This document shows, in pieces, positions 15,101 through 30,100 of a DNA stretch of 64,000 nucleotides. Position 1 is the first letter of the stretch. Every line of letters begins with the position of its first letter. The notes below the pieces were generated by a model. The model was not told the DNA's origin. It searched no databases and was given only the letters and a program-made list of their open reading frames with translations. The stretch comes from Opisthocomus hoazin (lineage: Eukaryota > Chordata > Aves > Opisthocomiformes > Opisthocomidae): assembly GCF_030867145.1 (NCBI RefSeq), contig NC_134415.1, forward strand, positions 68,291,300 to 68,355,299, written 5' to 3'. The translations under genes were made by a program, and so were the position numbers.

Positions 15101-18100
15101 CTCCTAGGTTGCTCCGAGAAGGTGCAGTGAAGTCTTGCCATTGACCACAGACTACAAACAGAAGGCATGGCCCTTAAGCAATACCTATAATTTTCTTAGG
15201 CAGGAAAACCTTTACCCACTTCCTAGTATCCAGTTCATACTAGATGTTGGTCCATACCATGGTAAGCAACTGTGGGATGTCACATTAGACTGACCACAGT
15301 GTCTTACACTGACCAGAAACTAAGGCCATGATTATTTTGGATTCTGAATGCATCAAAATTATTAAACAAGCACTATATTGTCCTTGCCCAGCATTTTAGG
15401 GCAAGATCTAATGCCTGCTCAAACACAGGGAAAGATTCCTTTTAACTTCATTAAGTATTGGATTTGGTCCATAAACTTTTTAGGAAAAGCATATATATTA
15501 TCAATGGATATACAGTATTTAAGAGTCCAGGAAAGCCCACAATGCGCTTATGATGGCTATTCTATTTAAGAGTAGAATGTAATACAGTAGTTTGCCAAAA
15601 GTGCTGAAAGAGAAGGCCCTGTAATAATGCAGACTTTCTTACACAGAAGTATGTGGGGAGGTATGGCGTGCTGGTTTCGGCTGGCATAGAGTTAATTTTC
15701 TTCCCAGTAGCTGCTGTGTTATGGATTTAGTATGAGAAGAATGCTAATAATGGTTATTGCTATGAAATGAAGGCCCTTTTTCCAGTTTTTCATATTCGGC
15801 TGATGAGCGGGTGTGCAGCCGCTGGGAGGGAGCACAGCCAGGCAGTCAGCCCAAGGTGGCCAACAGAAATATTTCATACCACGTATGTCATGCTCAGTTT
15901 ATGAATGGGGGTAGGCTTGGAGCAGAAAACCCTCTTCCATGAGTTTGGCGACCTCCACAAAAAAAGAGTTCTCCAAAATTTGTGATAGCTGCTTGGGGTC
16001 TGGCTGTGCAATCGGTTGTCGGGCAGCGAGGAGGAAAAAAAAAAAAAAAGTGTTGGGTGTTGCTTGTTTTGCACATTCATTATTATTCCTTTCTTTGTTG
16101 TCTTATTAAACTGTCTTTATCTCAACCCATGAGTTTTACTTTTTGTCCATTCTCCTCCCCATCCCATTGGAGGTGAGGACGAAGGAGGGAGCAGCTGCGT
16201 GGTCCTAGCTGCTGGCTGCCAGGTTAAACCCCAACACATGGGTAGCATAGCACGTACATTTCACCTTTCCAGTCATTATTTTCAGAGGAAAAATTTCTTT
16301 CAAGTAATACCTCAATAACTTTATGTACCTGTCTACACAAAGTCTCTCCTTTTTTTCCCCCTCCTCCTCCATCAGCAAAAGCCGCTGAGTCAGTCTTTTC
16401 AGTATGATGCCTGAATCATGCTGAGGTGGCAAAGACTCACCCCATTTTAACATCCATCTAATTATTTCTCAAGCTTACTTTTTTAAAGACTGTGAGCACT
16501 TTAGTAAATAAAAACTATCTGCATTGTTTTTAACAAGTACACTGTTCACTACACAATTCTGTTCACTAAGCAGTTAATAAAGATAGTAAGAAAGCAATTT
16601 CTGGAATGTCTAGCATTGAAATTCAGATATTATAATGGATTTGTGAAGTGCAAGTTATCATAAAGAATATTAATCCATATAAAAAAATATTACATCTATA
16701 GCATTCATGAAAAAAGGGAGTTATAGACTGCACCTGGTGAGACTTTGGCCTAGAATTTCAAACTAGGCAAGTCTGAAACCTTAGATTATTCCACACAATG
16801 TGTAGCAGAGTAATAAGTACTTTTTGAGTTCAAATCTACCTTTGGATTGATAGCAAAAGAAGGAAAGTAATAAGAGGACAATGAAGAAAGAAATGGCATT
16901 ATCAATGCACCCAGATACACTACAGCTGACAAAGGTGCAAGTCTCCATTAACCCAGCTGCCAAGAATGAACACAACTGCAGAGCTCTGTACTTGCCTTTT
17001 TTTTTAAACACCATACTAACCTGTGCAGTATCAATTACATTTTCTGTTAAGTCAGTATTAACAGTATTATCTTCTACATAAATTGTTCTGGACCTTTGAA
17101 ATCTTCCATATGAAATACCACCTGGATAAGAGCACGTGCACAGCTAGATAGGGAGCACGTCAGATGCAAGATGTCAAAGCCCAGCAAAATCAGTGGAGAG
17201 CACAAAACTTATAATTTCCAAATAATAAATTAAAAGGACACTAAAAAATGGATCCATTTGTTTAATAAAACCAACCACAAACCAACAACTTGAGAACATT
17301 TTATTTCAGAGTGATGATATATTGCTTCTCTACTCGCACCAGGGCCTGCTACTAAGATCAGAGATTAGAATGTCCTCTGATGCCTAACTGCAAACATGCT
17401 TTAAACCAAACAGCAGCCACATCTACTCTATCCATAAGAGCTTTATTCCTGTATTTTCAAATAGCTTCATGGTCTATGGGACTTGTGCCACCTAAGGCAC
17501 CCTTGTATCAAAAACACATTGCAGTGCTACTAAATGGACTATTAATATTCCCTTATGGAACTTCAGTGTAGGCAATGCATGTTTAAAAAAAAAAACATTA
17601 ATTTCATTGTGACACCAAACTGATGTAAAAATAAAATCTAAATAAACCCACTCCAAAGTGGTAGCATTATAATACTTCCCAACTAAAACTAGTAAATCCT
17701 CATTAAAGTTCTCACAAGTAATTCCTGATATTTTGGCACCTAATGTTACAAAAATCACAGTTTTGTATTGTATTCCAGATTTTCAGTTTTACGCTTCCAT
17801 GAACATAAGTAACGACAACAAACAAAAACGTAAGTTCACTGAGGCATGTGAATGTTCTTTTGGGTATGAAATACTAGGAAAGGGTAATGCTAGTTGACGC
17901 AATAGCTCAACCTGTGTTTCCTGAGTGCAGTAGTCTGGAAACCTCACAGCATCACAAACCACAGCATACTACAAGTGCTCTCTGTCTCTACTACAAACCA
18001 GTTCTGCTCTCAAATTTCTTGTATATATGCAAGGCAAAACATGGCCCAGGGCCTTACCTGGTGTTAAAATGTTCTTGACCCTAGGTTTCCTGTAGCATAG

Positions 18101-21100
18101 TCACAGACATCTGTGCTTATGAACTAATTTAATTAAAGACATAGATTGAAAGATACAGTAAAGAAATGGCCCAGACTGGGTGCCTCTTGAAGAGGTGGAC
18201 CCAGAACAAAGAAACCCCTGGGCATTTATGCCCTTACAAGCTATGCCCGCGCTGTTCGTGCGCCTTGCATGCGCCTCTTGGTCCAATGCCAGTTGTTGGT
18301 CTGGAGCCCTTTTGTTTCCTATTGGATTCTTCCTCTGTCTCCACACAGGCTGTGATGTTGGCAGTTCTTATCTGAAAATAGCTACAGCTCTCTCTGACAG
18401 CGGCAGGCTCCTTATCTCCCAGGCACCAGGGCCTGCCTTCCTGCATCCCAGCAGCCAGGTCAGAATAAGCTCAGGACAAGAGACCTGGAATTCCAGCGAG
18501 CTCACACTCTCCTGCTAATTCACGCTAAGCAAAATTATTCAAATGTAAAGATACAGCTAAAAGAACAGAATACACTTAAATAATTTAGTTTATTAAACTT
18601 ATTCTGCAGCATCTGGTATTCTAGATCCATATCCATCCATAATAAATGAAGATCTGGGAACTTCTACTGACTCCTTACATTCAAACCTTTGCATTCTTAA
18701 CATTAGCCCCATCATCTCAAATTTTAGTCTCAAAAATATTTTTCTGACAAATACTAACGCTTGGGCTCCCCCCTCCCCATGTTTTTTTTTTTATTTCTTT
18801 CTCTCTTCAATGATTAATACAGAAGCTTCACAAAAATGGTAAGCTTAGAGGTAAAGCATTTGACAGTGTTCTGGGACAGCCAACTAATCTAGTGGACTAT
18901 ACCATGTAATTGCAGCTTAGCGTTTAAGGCTTTGAATCAAAGCTTTATCTTGAGCCTGAATGACTTCAGTCATGTGGGTATTATCCACACAAATGTTCAG
19001 GAACAATGTGGAGCAACTAACACTGGCAAACAACAGCAGTAGTCCTGACTAGGCACAGCAAGAGCTGTTACACTAGTAGCAGACCTATTGTCAGTGCAAA
19101 GGCTCTAAGATTATCAGCTCTGCAGATGAAAAGGAACCTTCAAGCTAGCTTTAAAGGTTGCCCAGGTATAGGAAGTCTTCTCATTGCTGCACCCCAAATG
19201 TGGACTTATTTACTTTGCTTCTTGCTATATGGGACCTCACTGCAGCAGGTAGGTTACTAATATTACCTGAACTATTTTGCATACAGGTAGCTCAGGTTTG
19301 GGATGCTGCTGTCTGCTGTGTAAAGATTATTTTTTATTTTTTTAATCTATATAAGACAAGTAGCAGCACAGGTAGTTTAAAATTTACTACCAAGAACCTC
19401 CATAGAACCCTGCAGCATCCTGCTGCAAGAACCAGACTTAAAACTCTAGCTGTTACCACAGTGTCAACCTAACACCTCCCTTCAAAGTTTAGTATGTCTT
19501 TTTAAACAAAAGGAGAAATTCTTTTCTGTTCTCTCTCCCTCCCCCCCATATTCTTCCCCTCAAAAGAGAAGGCAAGAATTGAGAAAAAGATATAATTAAG
19601 AACGAATATTGGAATCCATCATTTAGTAGGAAGGCAAATAAAAGAACTTGGCCTTGCTATACATATGAGTAGCACACAAAATTTTCACGGTCTGTAACCT
19701 GAGAGATAGCTAGAACAAAATGTCAGATTTTGTTAATATAATATCTGAAAAATTTTTTTAAACCAACATAGTACAACAACTGCAGAGAAGAAAGTGTCCT
19801 TTTTTGTTTTAAAAACATTTGTTTAGAAAGTTTGTTTTGGAATCAAAAAACATTGTCATCTAGGGATGAATCTCTGTCCCATTACTGCTTCCTTTACGTG
19901 GGAGGAAGCAATAAAAGCTTTGCTTTGTAAACACGATAGTGGTTCAGTGTCTGGAAAACTGCAATCCTGAAAACATTTCCAAAGCCTTTTATTTTGAGCT
20001 GGGCAGATGGAAATACAATAATATGGTTAGAGAGCAGGATCATTTCCGTCACTCACATCTAAAACTGCAGCTGAAGACAACTTCTCAGCAGTAGTTTTGG
20101 GGAGCTGGTAGAAAAGCCACAGAGCCAGCAAGTCTGTAGGCTGCAGACACTGGATCCCAAATAGATCAGTCAACTGCACAGGTCTTGGTGACATACAGAG
20201 AAGTCCCTCACCAGCCTTAGCTACTGTCACCTTTCCTTTGCTATCATATTTTACTCTTCCTTTACAGAGTCAATGCTACCATCCCTTTCTCTTCACTCTT
20301 CCCTAGCTCTTTATCTCCCCTATTCCCTCTTTACTCCTCTATTCTGCATTTTCTTTGACAAAGAATGCCTTGGTATTTCCTTTAAAGAATAATCATTCTG
20401 AGTTAAGTTTCTTTCTGTGTTGATTTTCCTCCTCTTTGTCTACCACATACTCCATTGCTTTCCACCTTCCTTTCTTCATCCCTGGTGTTCCAAGGCCAAT
20501 AAAACTTGTCACTCCAAGGTTTAAGGCACATCCATTAACAACTACGCAATTAACAAAGAAGCAATGCAACATAATGGTTTTCCATTCTCATCTCCATGAT
20601 TGACTCTCACAGTTGTGTCATGTCTATCCATGAAGGGAGAACATCTAGACTGGGCCTGTAATGCCAGCATTACAGAAACCCATGGAATATTCTAAAACCA
20701 CTGGGATCCGTGAAGGGCATACTGCATTTCACTATTTTCTGCACCTAGAATAGATGACTAACCACCTGAACCTTTACACTAAAATATCTTTGAGAAAGAA
20801 TTCCATCACAAAAGTGTGAAGAACACAGTAATAAATAATGAATTTCAAGTAAGAACAGTCACCTTCTGTCTTTAAAAGGACATTGTTAAAAATGCAGAAA
20901 GCACACTGTACAGAGAAGAAAAAAAAAAAAACAACAACTTATCTACACTTGCTGGGGCAGTGCTTATAAAAGGTATTTGCAAACAAGGATCACCCCTCAA
21001 CAGCTCCGTTTTGTTCACAAGCAGGGGATATTTAAAATTTACTAAACTGAAAGGAGGTGGATACTTCACTTGCACCAGCACAGCTACATAGCTAAATAAA

Positions 21101-24100
21101 TCACAAAAAAAAAGTTAGCACTGAAACAAGCGCACCACCTCCTTCTTGCACTGCTCATCTTTTCTTTCCACATTTGTGAATACTTTTATGCTCTTCAAAG
21201 ACTTGCTTCTGTTGATCCACATTCCACAACTAGAGCCCACGAGAGGGAGAGCTGTTGAGGCTCTCATGTCCCGGTTGTCCTGAAACAGGATAATTCGGTC
21301 ACCTTCAGTGAAGTCAGTGGATGGAAAAGCTGGAGCTTACACCCAAAAACTTTTCTTTACTCTAAAAATGTATAGGGTTTATTGTTTTTCTTCTCAAACC
21401 AGCACACACGCATGGTCTAGTCTTGCTGTTTCTACTGAATGTTCAAGACTCTTATTACATACTATTGCCATCTGAGGTCATTCAAAGGACAAGAATGTTT
21501 TAAAGGTAGCTCGAGCCACTGTAAGGTATTATAACAAGCCTTAACAGAGCTTACCAAAGAGTGGTATCTGTTCATTCGGCAAGGAATATTCAGCAGAAGA
21601 CATTATCATACTATAGCTCTCTAAATACCTTCCAAAACTATTCAAGCACCTGGTTTCTAACAGGAAAGAGACAAAAAAGATAGAACAGAGTTAACATCTG
21701 CCAGCTAGGATCCACAACATTTTTCTTATTTATTGCTTGTCTAACTGTATAGGTATATATTCTTCTGAAAGGCAATAATACACAAGCTGTTATCAAAGCA
21801 CACACATTTCAGCCTTGGCTGTTTTGTTTTTCAATGCATTTTACACCATGGGAGAATTTGGAGAGAAACTAAAGTGCAACTATACACTAGCCAAAAAGAA
21901 GAGGAAATAAAACTTCTGGTTAAATTCCCACAGAAGCGATAGCAGCTGACTCTGCTATTTAATCAGCAGGTAGGTTTTTGTAAAAACCTAAGGATAAACA
22001 GCACTGAAAACTGATCTTGAATTACCAGAAAAGTAAATATTGTACTTTCAAACACAATTCTTTTATTTAGCACAGCAGACTATGAACAAAGATCACCACA
22101 TGCCATCTACTTTAGCCACATCTGAATGCATGGTTACATTGAAAGAGAAGAAACTGTCAGTATTATGACAACTCAGAACTTGTCCAAACAAGCAGTACTT
22201 GATCCATGAATAAAAGCAAAACTGGAGAAGAAAATACAGCCTAGAGCCATCTTCACGTTCTTCCTATTCCAAAAGTCCCTTTTTCAAGAATAAATTTAAA
22301 GCTGTTTCAATTTATAGTACGGTCATGAGAGCTGTAACAAGAAGAGTGTAAAAAAGGGGGCTGCTCCTACTGTGTACTGACAATACTACCGAATGTACCA
22401 ACTAAACCCATATTCACCTCCGATTTTCCACAACAGATGCTGTTGTTACTACCACCGAGAGAGCTATATTAGGCTGAGCAGGAAGACACAGCGACCTTAA
22501 AGAGAAAGTGAAGAAATCCTGTAAAAAACACTCCAAGAATGTAAGGAGTGCCAAAAACTGAGGATCCACAAAGGGCTATGGGAAGAAGACAGGACAAATG
22601 AGGTTTCAAAGCTATTCACCATGGGTGTTTGCTAAGCACACTGGTATCCATCACAGCTACACCTTTAGTCTCAACTCCTTTGGCCATTTTCCCAAAACAA
22701 AGGTCAGGGCTGACAAAGAGGCCGTTATTTATCTCTGCACCCTTTGAATATAGCCTCTCAAAATACAATCGGCGGACTTTCAAATTTTGATGCTTCACAA
22801 CACGGAAATGTTGTGTTTCAGAAGAACAGGACTCAAGAACTGGCCAACTTGATCATGCCAGAGAGAAAAAGCACAATGGAAGATAAATGGCTGGGTTTAA
22901 TTATTGACTTTCGTGTAAGCATCTGTAACAATATTACACTTTTTGTTATTCTGTGAACAACAAACACACACAAAGCCTTTAACACAAACTTGTGCCCAAG
23001 CACTACCACATATTAAAGGGCATTTACATAGGTTGATTTGCCTATATGTCATTACATAACAGCAGCACAAGTTTCATGCTTGCCTGAGTTTCTGCAGCAA
23101 TGCAAACATTTTATCTGTTCTCATTAATTTCCTTTTCTCTTTGCCTAACATTCACTCAGTGCTGAACTGTTAAACAATAGCCTATTTGCCAGAAGTCCTT
23201 ACTTGTACTTTGCTTTGCCCTCCACCACGTTCCATTTACAATAAAATCCACTGATGTCTTAAGTATCCTTAAAGGAAACTTTTTATACAGCTGACCTGTG
23301 CAGAAAAAGAAAGGACTTTTTGCTTATCAGTGCGGAAAATACATTTTTACATTGTTGTGATGTATTTCCTATCCTATTTTCAAAATACCATGCCAATATT
23401 GATCAGTACAAAAATAGCTTCTCTGAAAATCATATATACTACTGTTTCATTTAAAACAGGACACTACTGCAATGCAGCATACAGCCAAATTCTGTCAGAC
23501 AGAACATTCTTTAGGGCAAATATTTATCCACTGCCCATAGCATACAGGCACAGTGATGTTTGCCAATATATTAATTTCTAATACTGGCTCCAAGATGAGA
23601 AACTTATCAAACCTTTCATGTTTTCAAAGCCTTTTATTTGCTCTACTCCTCTTTTCAGCTGCAAGCAACAGAAACATAGCTTCCATGGCAAGTCAGATCA
23701 GAACAATTTACTCCTTGTGTAATTCTACTGATGTTAGTGAAAGAATGCCAAGGAAAAATTTTGAAGAGCAGGAGCTGGAAGGAAGCCTTGCATAATTTTC
23801 ATATCTTTGACCTTGTCCAAAATGTAACAATTTTAGCACAGTAACTAAGTTGTTCTGAATTCCAGTTAATAACTACCTCTACAAAAAGTCTATCAATTTA
23901 AACTATTATTGTGGTCCTTATTATTCTAGTATCCAAGAGCTTGCAGAACTGCATGGAGGTAGAGCTTGGACCAAGAGCACACTCCCCCAGGAGGAGTCTG
24001 GATGCCTGTGCTCCGGGCCAGTTCTCTGACACTGTTCCAGCTGTTGAGAGCCCTGTTTGGGAAACCTCAACCAGCCTTGAACACAGCTCATCAACAAAGA

Positions 24101-27100
24101 GCTCGAAGGTGCCTTGGCAGAGTCTCCCCCCACCTTGCAGCTGGCAGCTGCATATAGCCATCTCCTGCCTCTGTCCCCTGCCTGAGCTGCATTACAGCTG
24201 CACTGCGGTCATGTACATCCTGGTCAAGTACCCTGCTGACCCAGGCACTGACTCAAACTCGTGGACTTGGCTTCCTTCCTTGACTTCGGACTTGCCTCAT
24301 CGCTGTACACTCCTCTGGCAGTCTATTGTTTGAATCTGGTTAGCATCTCCAAACCTGCTTTGCTCACTTTGATCAGGTACAGTGAAACCACCCCTTGTCA
24401 GTAAGGCCACTGTCTGTGTCTGCCTTGTTGACACACCTGGATACAGGTTTACCTTCTCTTTCATCATGACTTGCCCCCATCTGGTGTCTGACAGGCAGAC
24501 AAAGACCATTACTAGAAAATTAAAGGTAGTGAAAACCCTCAGGCATGGGTCGAGTCTGAGCTCTGAATGGTCCTGCAGGAAGCCTGAGCACACGTGCCAC
24601 CAGTTTCAGCCCAGTCACTCACCTGTTTTGCCCGAATGGACCAAATGGCTGACCCTCACACACTGCAGCCTAATCCATAAGCCGAGAGTCTACACCCAAA
24701 TTCCCAGGGACAACACGGGTGTTTTCAGGCAGGCAACCAGCCAGCAGTGTTGACAGAAGCACACAAGTCACACAGCTGGGTTTTACTTCAACCTGTTCCA
24801 AGCTTTGCAGTCCAGCTGGAGTACGGGAAGCCAGAAGCATTCACACGCTGCACTCCAAGGTGTGACTGCAGCCTCACAGGCGCCTTAACATCCTCCAGCT
24901 CAGCTACATAAGAGAGCGTCTTGCAGCCTGCCCTAAACTCCACATTGTTTTGTCAATGCTGAAAGCAATACCTAAACTATCCAGCTCAAAGTGAGCTGAA
25001 GTATGCCATGCAAAGTCACAATCACACCTTCGACTGTGGCACAGCTGCACCCAAAGCCAACCTAGTTTGGCAATAAAATTTAAAATAAGTTCCAAGTACA
25101 ACTATAAAAAACAGCAGTCTCTACTCTGCCTTGGTAGAGATTATATAACAAGTGTTTAGTCTTTTTTTATTTGTTTTTAAATATTGACAAAGCCTCAATT
25201 CTTGCAAGTGTTTCTTTGGATAGTATTTTTTATTTCATATCAGCTTCTGTCATCTAGGATAGGATATTCTGACCAGCTCTGTGAAGCAAAGTGCAAGCAA
25301 AGCAAGAACACAAATTAATCCTGGAAATCCTCCAAAATTAGAATGGCTAAATAATTCTTAGCATTTTACTGTACGAGAGCAAGATTTGGATTTTTTGTCT
25401 TCAATACTCAGCATAAAGACTCAAAGAAGAGTAAAGAAATTGTGGGTTTACAGCTCCCTGTGTACAGTAAGAAATATTTGCAAAGCCTTCCTTGAACAAT
25501 GAGAGGGTTAAAGACGAACATTAAAAGTGACAGTGATCTTAACATTTGCCAAAATCTGAGTTTTCTTTTGATGGATTAAACTGAGTAACACTTGTTGTAT
25601 TTACTGAATGTATTGATAGTTGCAATCGTATTGCAATCAGATGCACTTAAGCAATACCAACAGCAAGTGCAATACGAAAACTTCTATCAAACATCAGTTT
25701 TTACTGTGTCTTCAGAATTCAAAGCAAACTACCATTGGAGCTGGAGAGCTGTAATGTTGATGAAGACAAGCATGACACTTCCTGTAAAACACCTTTGTTT
25801 CCAAACATTGGGATGGAGTTTCCTATGAAATATTAAAGTGTTGGACATTGGCCAAGTACTTCTTTAATATTTCTGAAACAAAAGCACTTCCAAGTCTATT
25901 TAAAATATGGTCATCATGTCACTATCATTTCTGACTTCTTATTTCACCAAAAGATGATTGATACTAAAAAAAAAAATTAAATTGCATAACAGTCAACCAC
26001 TTCAATATTCTTGTTAAGCCATGTGGCATTTCTTGGAACACAAAAGCCCCATTTGAGCACAGTCCAGCACTTCCACAGGAACAAGTAATCTCAGTATGAA
26101 CTACTTTACTGAAAAAAGAAAAAAAACAATCAAGGTACATAAAGCAAAATTGTACAGAAAAGGCTGAAATTGAATAATTCACTGAGGGCCAAACAAAGAT
26201 TAGAGGAAAGATTGAACACGGTGCCCAGGTCTTCCAAACTCAGGCACAAAGTACAGCGTCCTTGAATCCAGTGCTAACGAACTGACTGCTAACCACAAAA
26301 AACCCCACACCAAGGCCTGTGGAAGTCAATAACCATGTTCAAAATCACAAGGTTAGGGCTCAAATACTTTCTTGTCACTGTCTTTCCTCTCCTCACGTGA
26401 GTTACGTTAATTCCCAACCCTGTACAGTGAGCACAAAAGGAAAATCCCAGAGTTTGGAACCGGCCTACCATGCAGTCCTTCCCCTGAGAATCCAGGCCAC
26501 ACTGCAGTGACACAGAACAAGACAGAAAAGAGGAGTTCATCCAGTGATCACACCCCTCTCAGGAGCCCAGATCCCAGAAGAGAACAAGCTTTTGAAGGGT
26601 CTGTGCCAACACGCTACTTCTGAACAAGTCCAACCCATTTCCCCCCTGCTCTCTCACTAAATGCTCCCCATCTTTCCATCTCCAACAGCAAATGTAGAAG
26701 AGAATATAGCACTTTTTTGGAATAACGCATTAACTTATACAAAGGTTTAGGTACCTTCAGACATATTTAGGAGGAAAACCATCAGCATTAAAACAACCAA
26801 ACAGGCATACGATCTTCCAGACAGCTACATAAGAAAAGGTTATTTCCACACCTTCACTACTGTGGGGGAAGAAAAAAAAAACAAACAAACAAAAAAACCA
26901 ACACAACCACCCAAACCTACAGCTGTTTCCAGAGTCCTGACACAGCATACCCATCTTTCCCTGTATGGGCAGAAAGTCAGCAGCTATAGGTTTTTTTGGA
27001 AGAAAATAGTGAAAAACTTTCAGGATTCTTATATAAAATATCCTGGTAGCCAACAGATCTCTCTTCTATAGTTAGAGTTTCTCCTGACTGCAACAATGGT

Positions 27101-30100
27101 AGATATTAAGTGACAAGAAATACTCTCCCTTGGGCTGAGACTGTCTCACTTATCTATGATTTATGGGGGTTTCTGACTCAGATCTCACACGCTAAACTTG
27201 ATATAGAGACCAATGGACAACTGGAAACAGATTTATAGAATCATAAGTCTAGAAGGGACCTCCAGAGGTTTTTAGTCCTGTCTCCTGCCCAAAGTTGTGT
27301 AAAAACTGAATTCAGGCCTGGCTGCTCAGGGCTTTATGCTGTTGAGTCTTTAAAACTTCCACGGGTGGAGACAACATAATCTCTCTGTGCAACCTGCTCC
27401 AACACTTCATTATCCCCATAGTGATTTCCCACCCTATATACAGCAAGACCTCTCTTGTTCCAATTTATGCCCATTGTCTCATTCTCCCACCATGCACATC
27501 ACTACCGAGCCTGGTTCCATCTTCTTGACGACATCCTTGGAGGTATGGGAAGGCAGCTGTGAGGTATTCCTAACCCAAGCCATCTCCTCCCCAGGCTGAA
27601 CAAGCCCAGGTACTTTGGCTTCTCCTCAAGAGGACAAGAGCTCCAGCCCCAATGGTGGCACTCTGCTGAACTCAATCCAGCTGAATTCATCTTTCCTGTA
27701 CTGGAAGACCCCAGCCCAGTCACAGTATTCCAGGTGGAGTCAAACAAGACTGCAGAGTATAGGGAAGAAAAAACTTCTCTTGGTTTACTTGTCCACTTCA
27801 CTTTCACTGCTAGATAGAAAGACAACCGAGTTCAGCATGAGGGCTCCCAGGGATGCCATCTTTATCATCATATGCTTCCGTGGCTTCAGTCCATAGGCGA
27901 TTAAAAGGCCTTGTCCCACCCACTGAACCTCAGGCAGATAGAGAGCTCACTAACCATCCAAAAGAAAAAGTGACCAAACCTGCGGGAGTGCAACCACTAA
28001 TCCTGGATCACTTCTCACTGCATCTGCAACCAGCCGTAAAACCCAGAGCAGCTTTCCAGCAGTACACACTAAGAGTCACACTGTCTTAATTTGTTAAGTG
28101 AAACTGTTTTAATTTGAAGGTTTTAACAATCCCAGACTTACAAAACATTTTAAAGTGTAGTCCCAAAGCATTTTTTAAAACTTCACAATTTATCATCTTT
28201 ATGCACTCCGAAATGCTTGAGTTACTCTTGAGACCAACACACTTTCAATGTCTCAGTCTGGACCTTGCCTGGATTTTTTGATAGTTTTCTTCTAATCGGG
28301 AATTCTCAAGTTGCAAAAACTCCTTAAGAAATTTTCTAACAAAAGTGTCAGTTTAAATGAGCTTTACAGTTCTGACAAAGAAAGCCTGAAACTGTCAAAA
28401 AACAAACATTATTTATTTTGTTACTTTTCCCCCCCCTCAATGTTTCAGCTGTTACAAACGCATGGAAAATTTTATTTTAATGGCATGAGCGAATCAAACC
28501 AAAATGCAATGCCTGAGTCACTGGCAAGCTGGAATAGAAAACCTCAACCCTAAGGAAGAGTTGCATTGCTCTTGGGCAGCAGCGTGCTGCTCAGTCACAC
28601 AACGGCAGTGGGTGAGCCTGGAGAGACTACAAACAGGCAGACGGGGCTTTGAGGGACAAAGGTAAGAGCTCAGAAAACTGGCAAGACACTAAATGAAAAG
28701 GTGTGCATAGAAACTATATAAATGGATAAATGCATCACCATCTCTGTTTTCATTCCGCTGCCTTAGGGAAGCACCATGGGTGAGCAAAAGGCATTGTCTG
28801 GGGAATTCTCCCAGTGCAGCTGCAACAGAAGAGCAACCTGCATGTTACGACAACCCACAGCTGAACTAAAATTCTGCCTGCCACAAGCTCTGCCAGAAGC
28901 AGAGGTGACTCTACACCACTTCCTTCTCTACCTACCTCCTTCCTCAACCAACATACATTCAGTTAACAATCAAGGACTGCCATGTGACACAGCGGCTTCT
29001 GGAGGAACCGCCAAAACCCACGGGCAGAGTCTGCATGGCACAACCTTTTGTACATGCGAACTCTGTGATTGCTCGGTAACAGGGTGAGGCTGGCTCTTGG
29101 ACAGAGGCTGGGAACATCAAGGTTGTGTTCATGAGTTGAACAGACATCTACAGGTGGCAGGCACACAGACAGGAAGAACGGAAAGCAAACAAGTTACGCT
29201 TTCCAGAAAAATGGAAAAAAATAATTCAGGTATTCCCTGATCACCAGAAACGCACTGATCAGTTTTTACAAAAACTTCAACATAAAAAAAAAAAATCTGG
29301 TTTCAAGTAAATTTATCTACCCAAGTAAAGGAAGTAATGGTGCATGCAGCTAGGGTAGATACAGGCAGAGGGAGTCTTCCTATGTCTTATTTGCACAGTG
29401 TCACTCATAGTTTCGCAATGCCCAACCCAAGACAGCAAGCAGATAAGTCTACTCCTTTCTTAGGATGGGATGACACCATCGATACATTATAAATGCACTG
29501 GTTTGTGAGAAAGTACAAACTTGAATTTCCAATTGTTTTCCACTTTCTAGCATGTTTATGTTGAATACATTCTTGGTTTACTCAATCCAATATCACCTGT
29601 AGTATTTAGAAAGTTTTTCAGGTATTCTCTGAGTATTCTAAATTATCTCAATGTCTGCAATAGTTGAAAACAATACTGCACGGTCATTTATATTTAGAAG
29701 TTTTAAGTTATTTCTATATTGATGACATATACTTCACTGATACTTTAGTCAGCGCAGGATGAATGTCTCGCCAGTTCTCAGGGAACAGCTATGGTTAGGA
29801 AAACAAGGACTTAGTTCAGAAAAGTAAGTGCCTGCAAACATTTTAATTTGCACTCAACTCCAGTCTTTAACTGGCTACATATCTCTAGTCGTTTTGTTGC
29901 ATTAGAGCCTAAAAAGCTCAGAGCAACAACATTAGGCTTTGAACAGTATATGACTATTTTCCACGATTGCTACCTGTTCCTAAGCCTGAAAAAAGCTGAG
30001 CTATTTTCACTACCCAACTGCAACAGCTTTTATGGCACAACCTAACCTCCCCAGAACACAAGAAAGTAATGAAAGAAAGCTACAAACCACTACCTTTATT

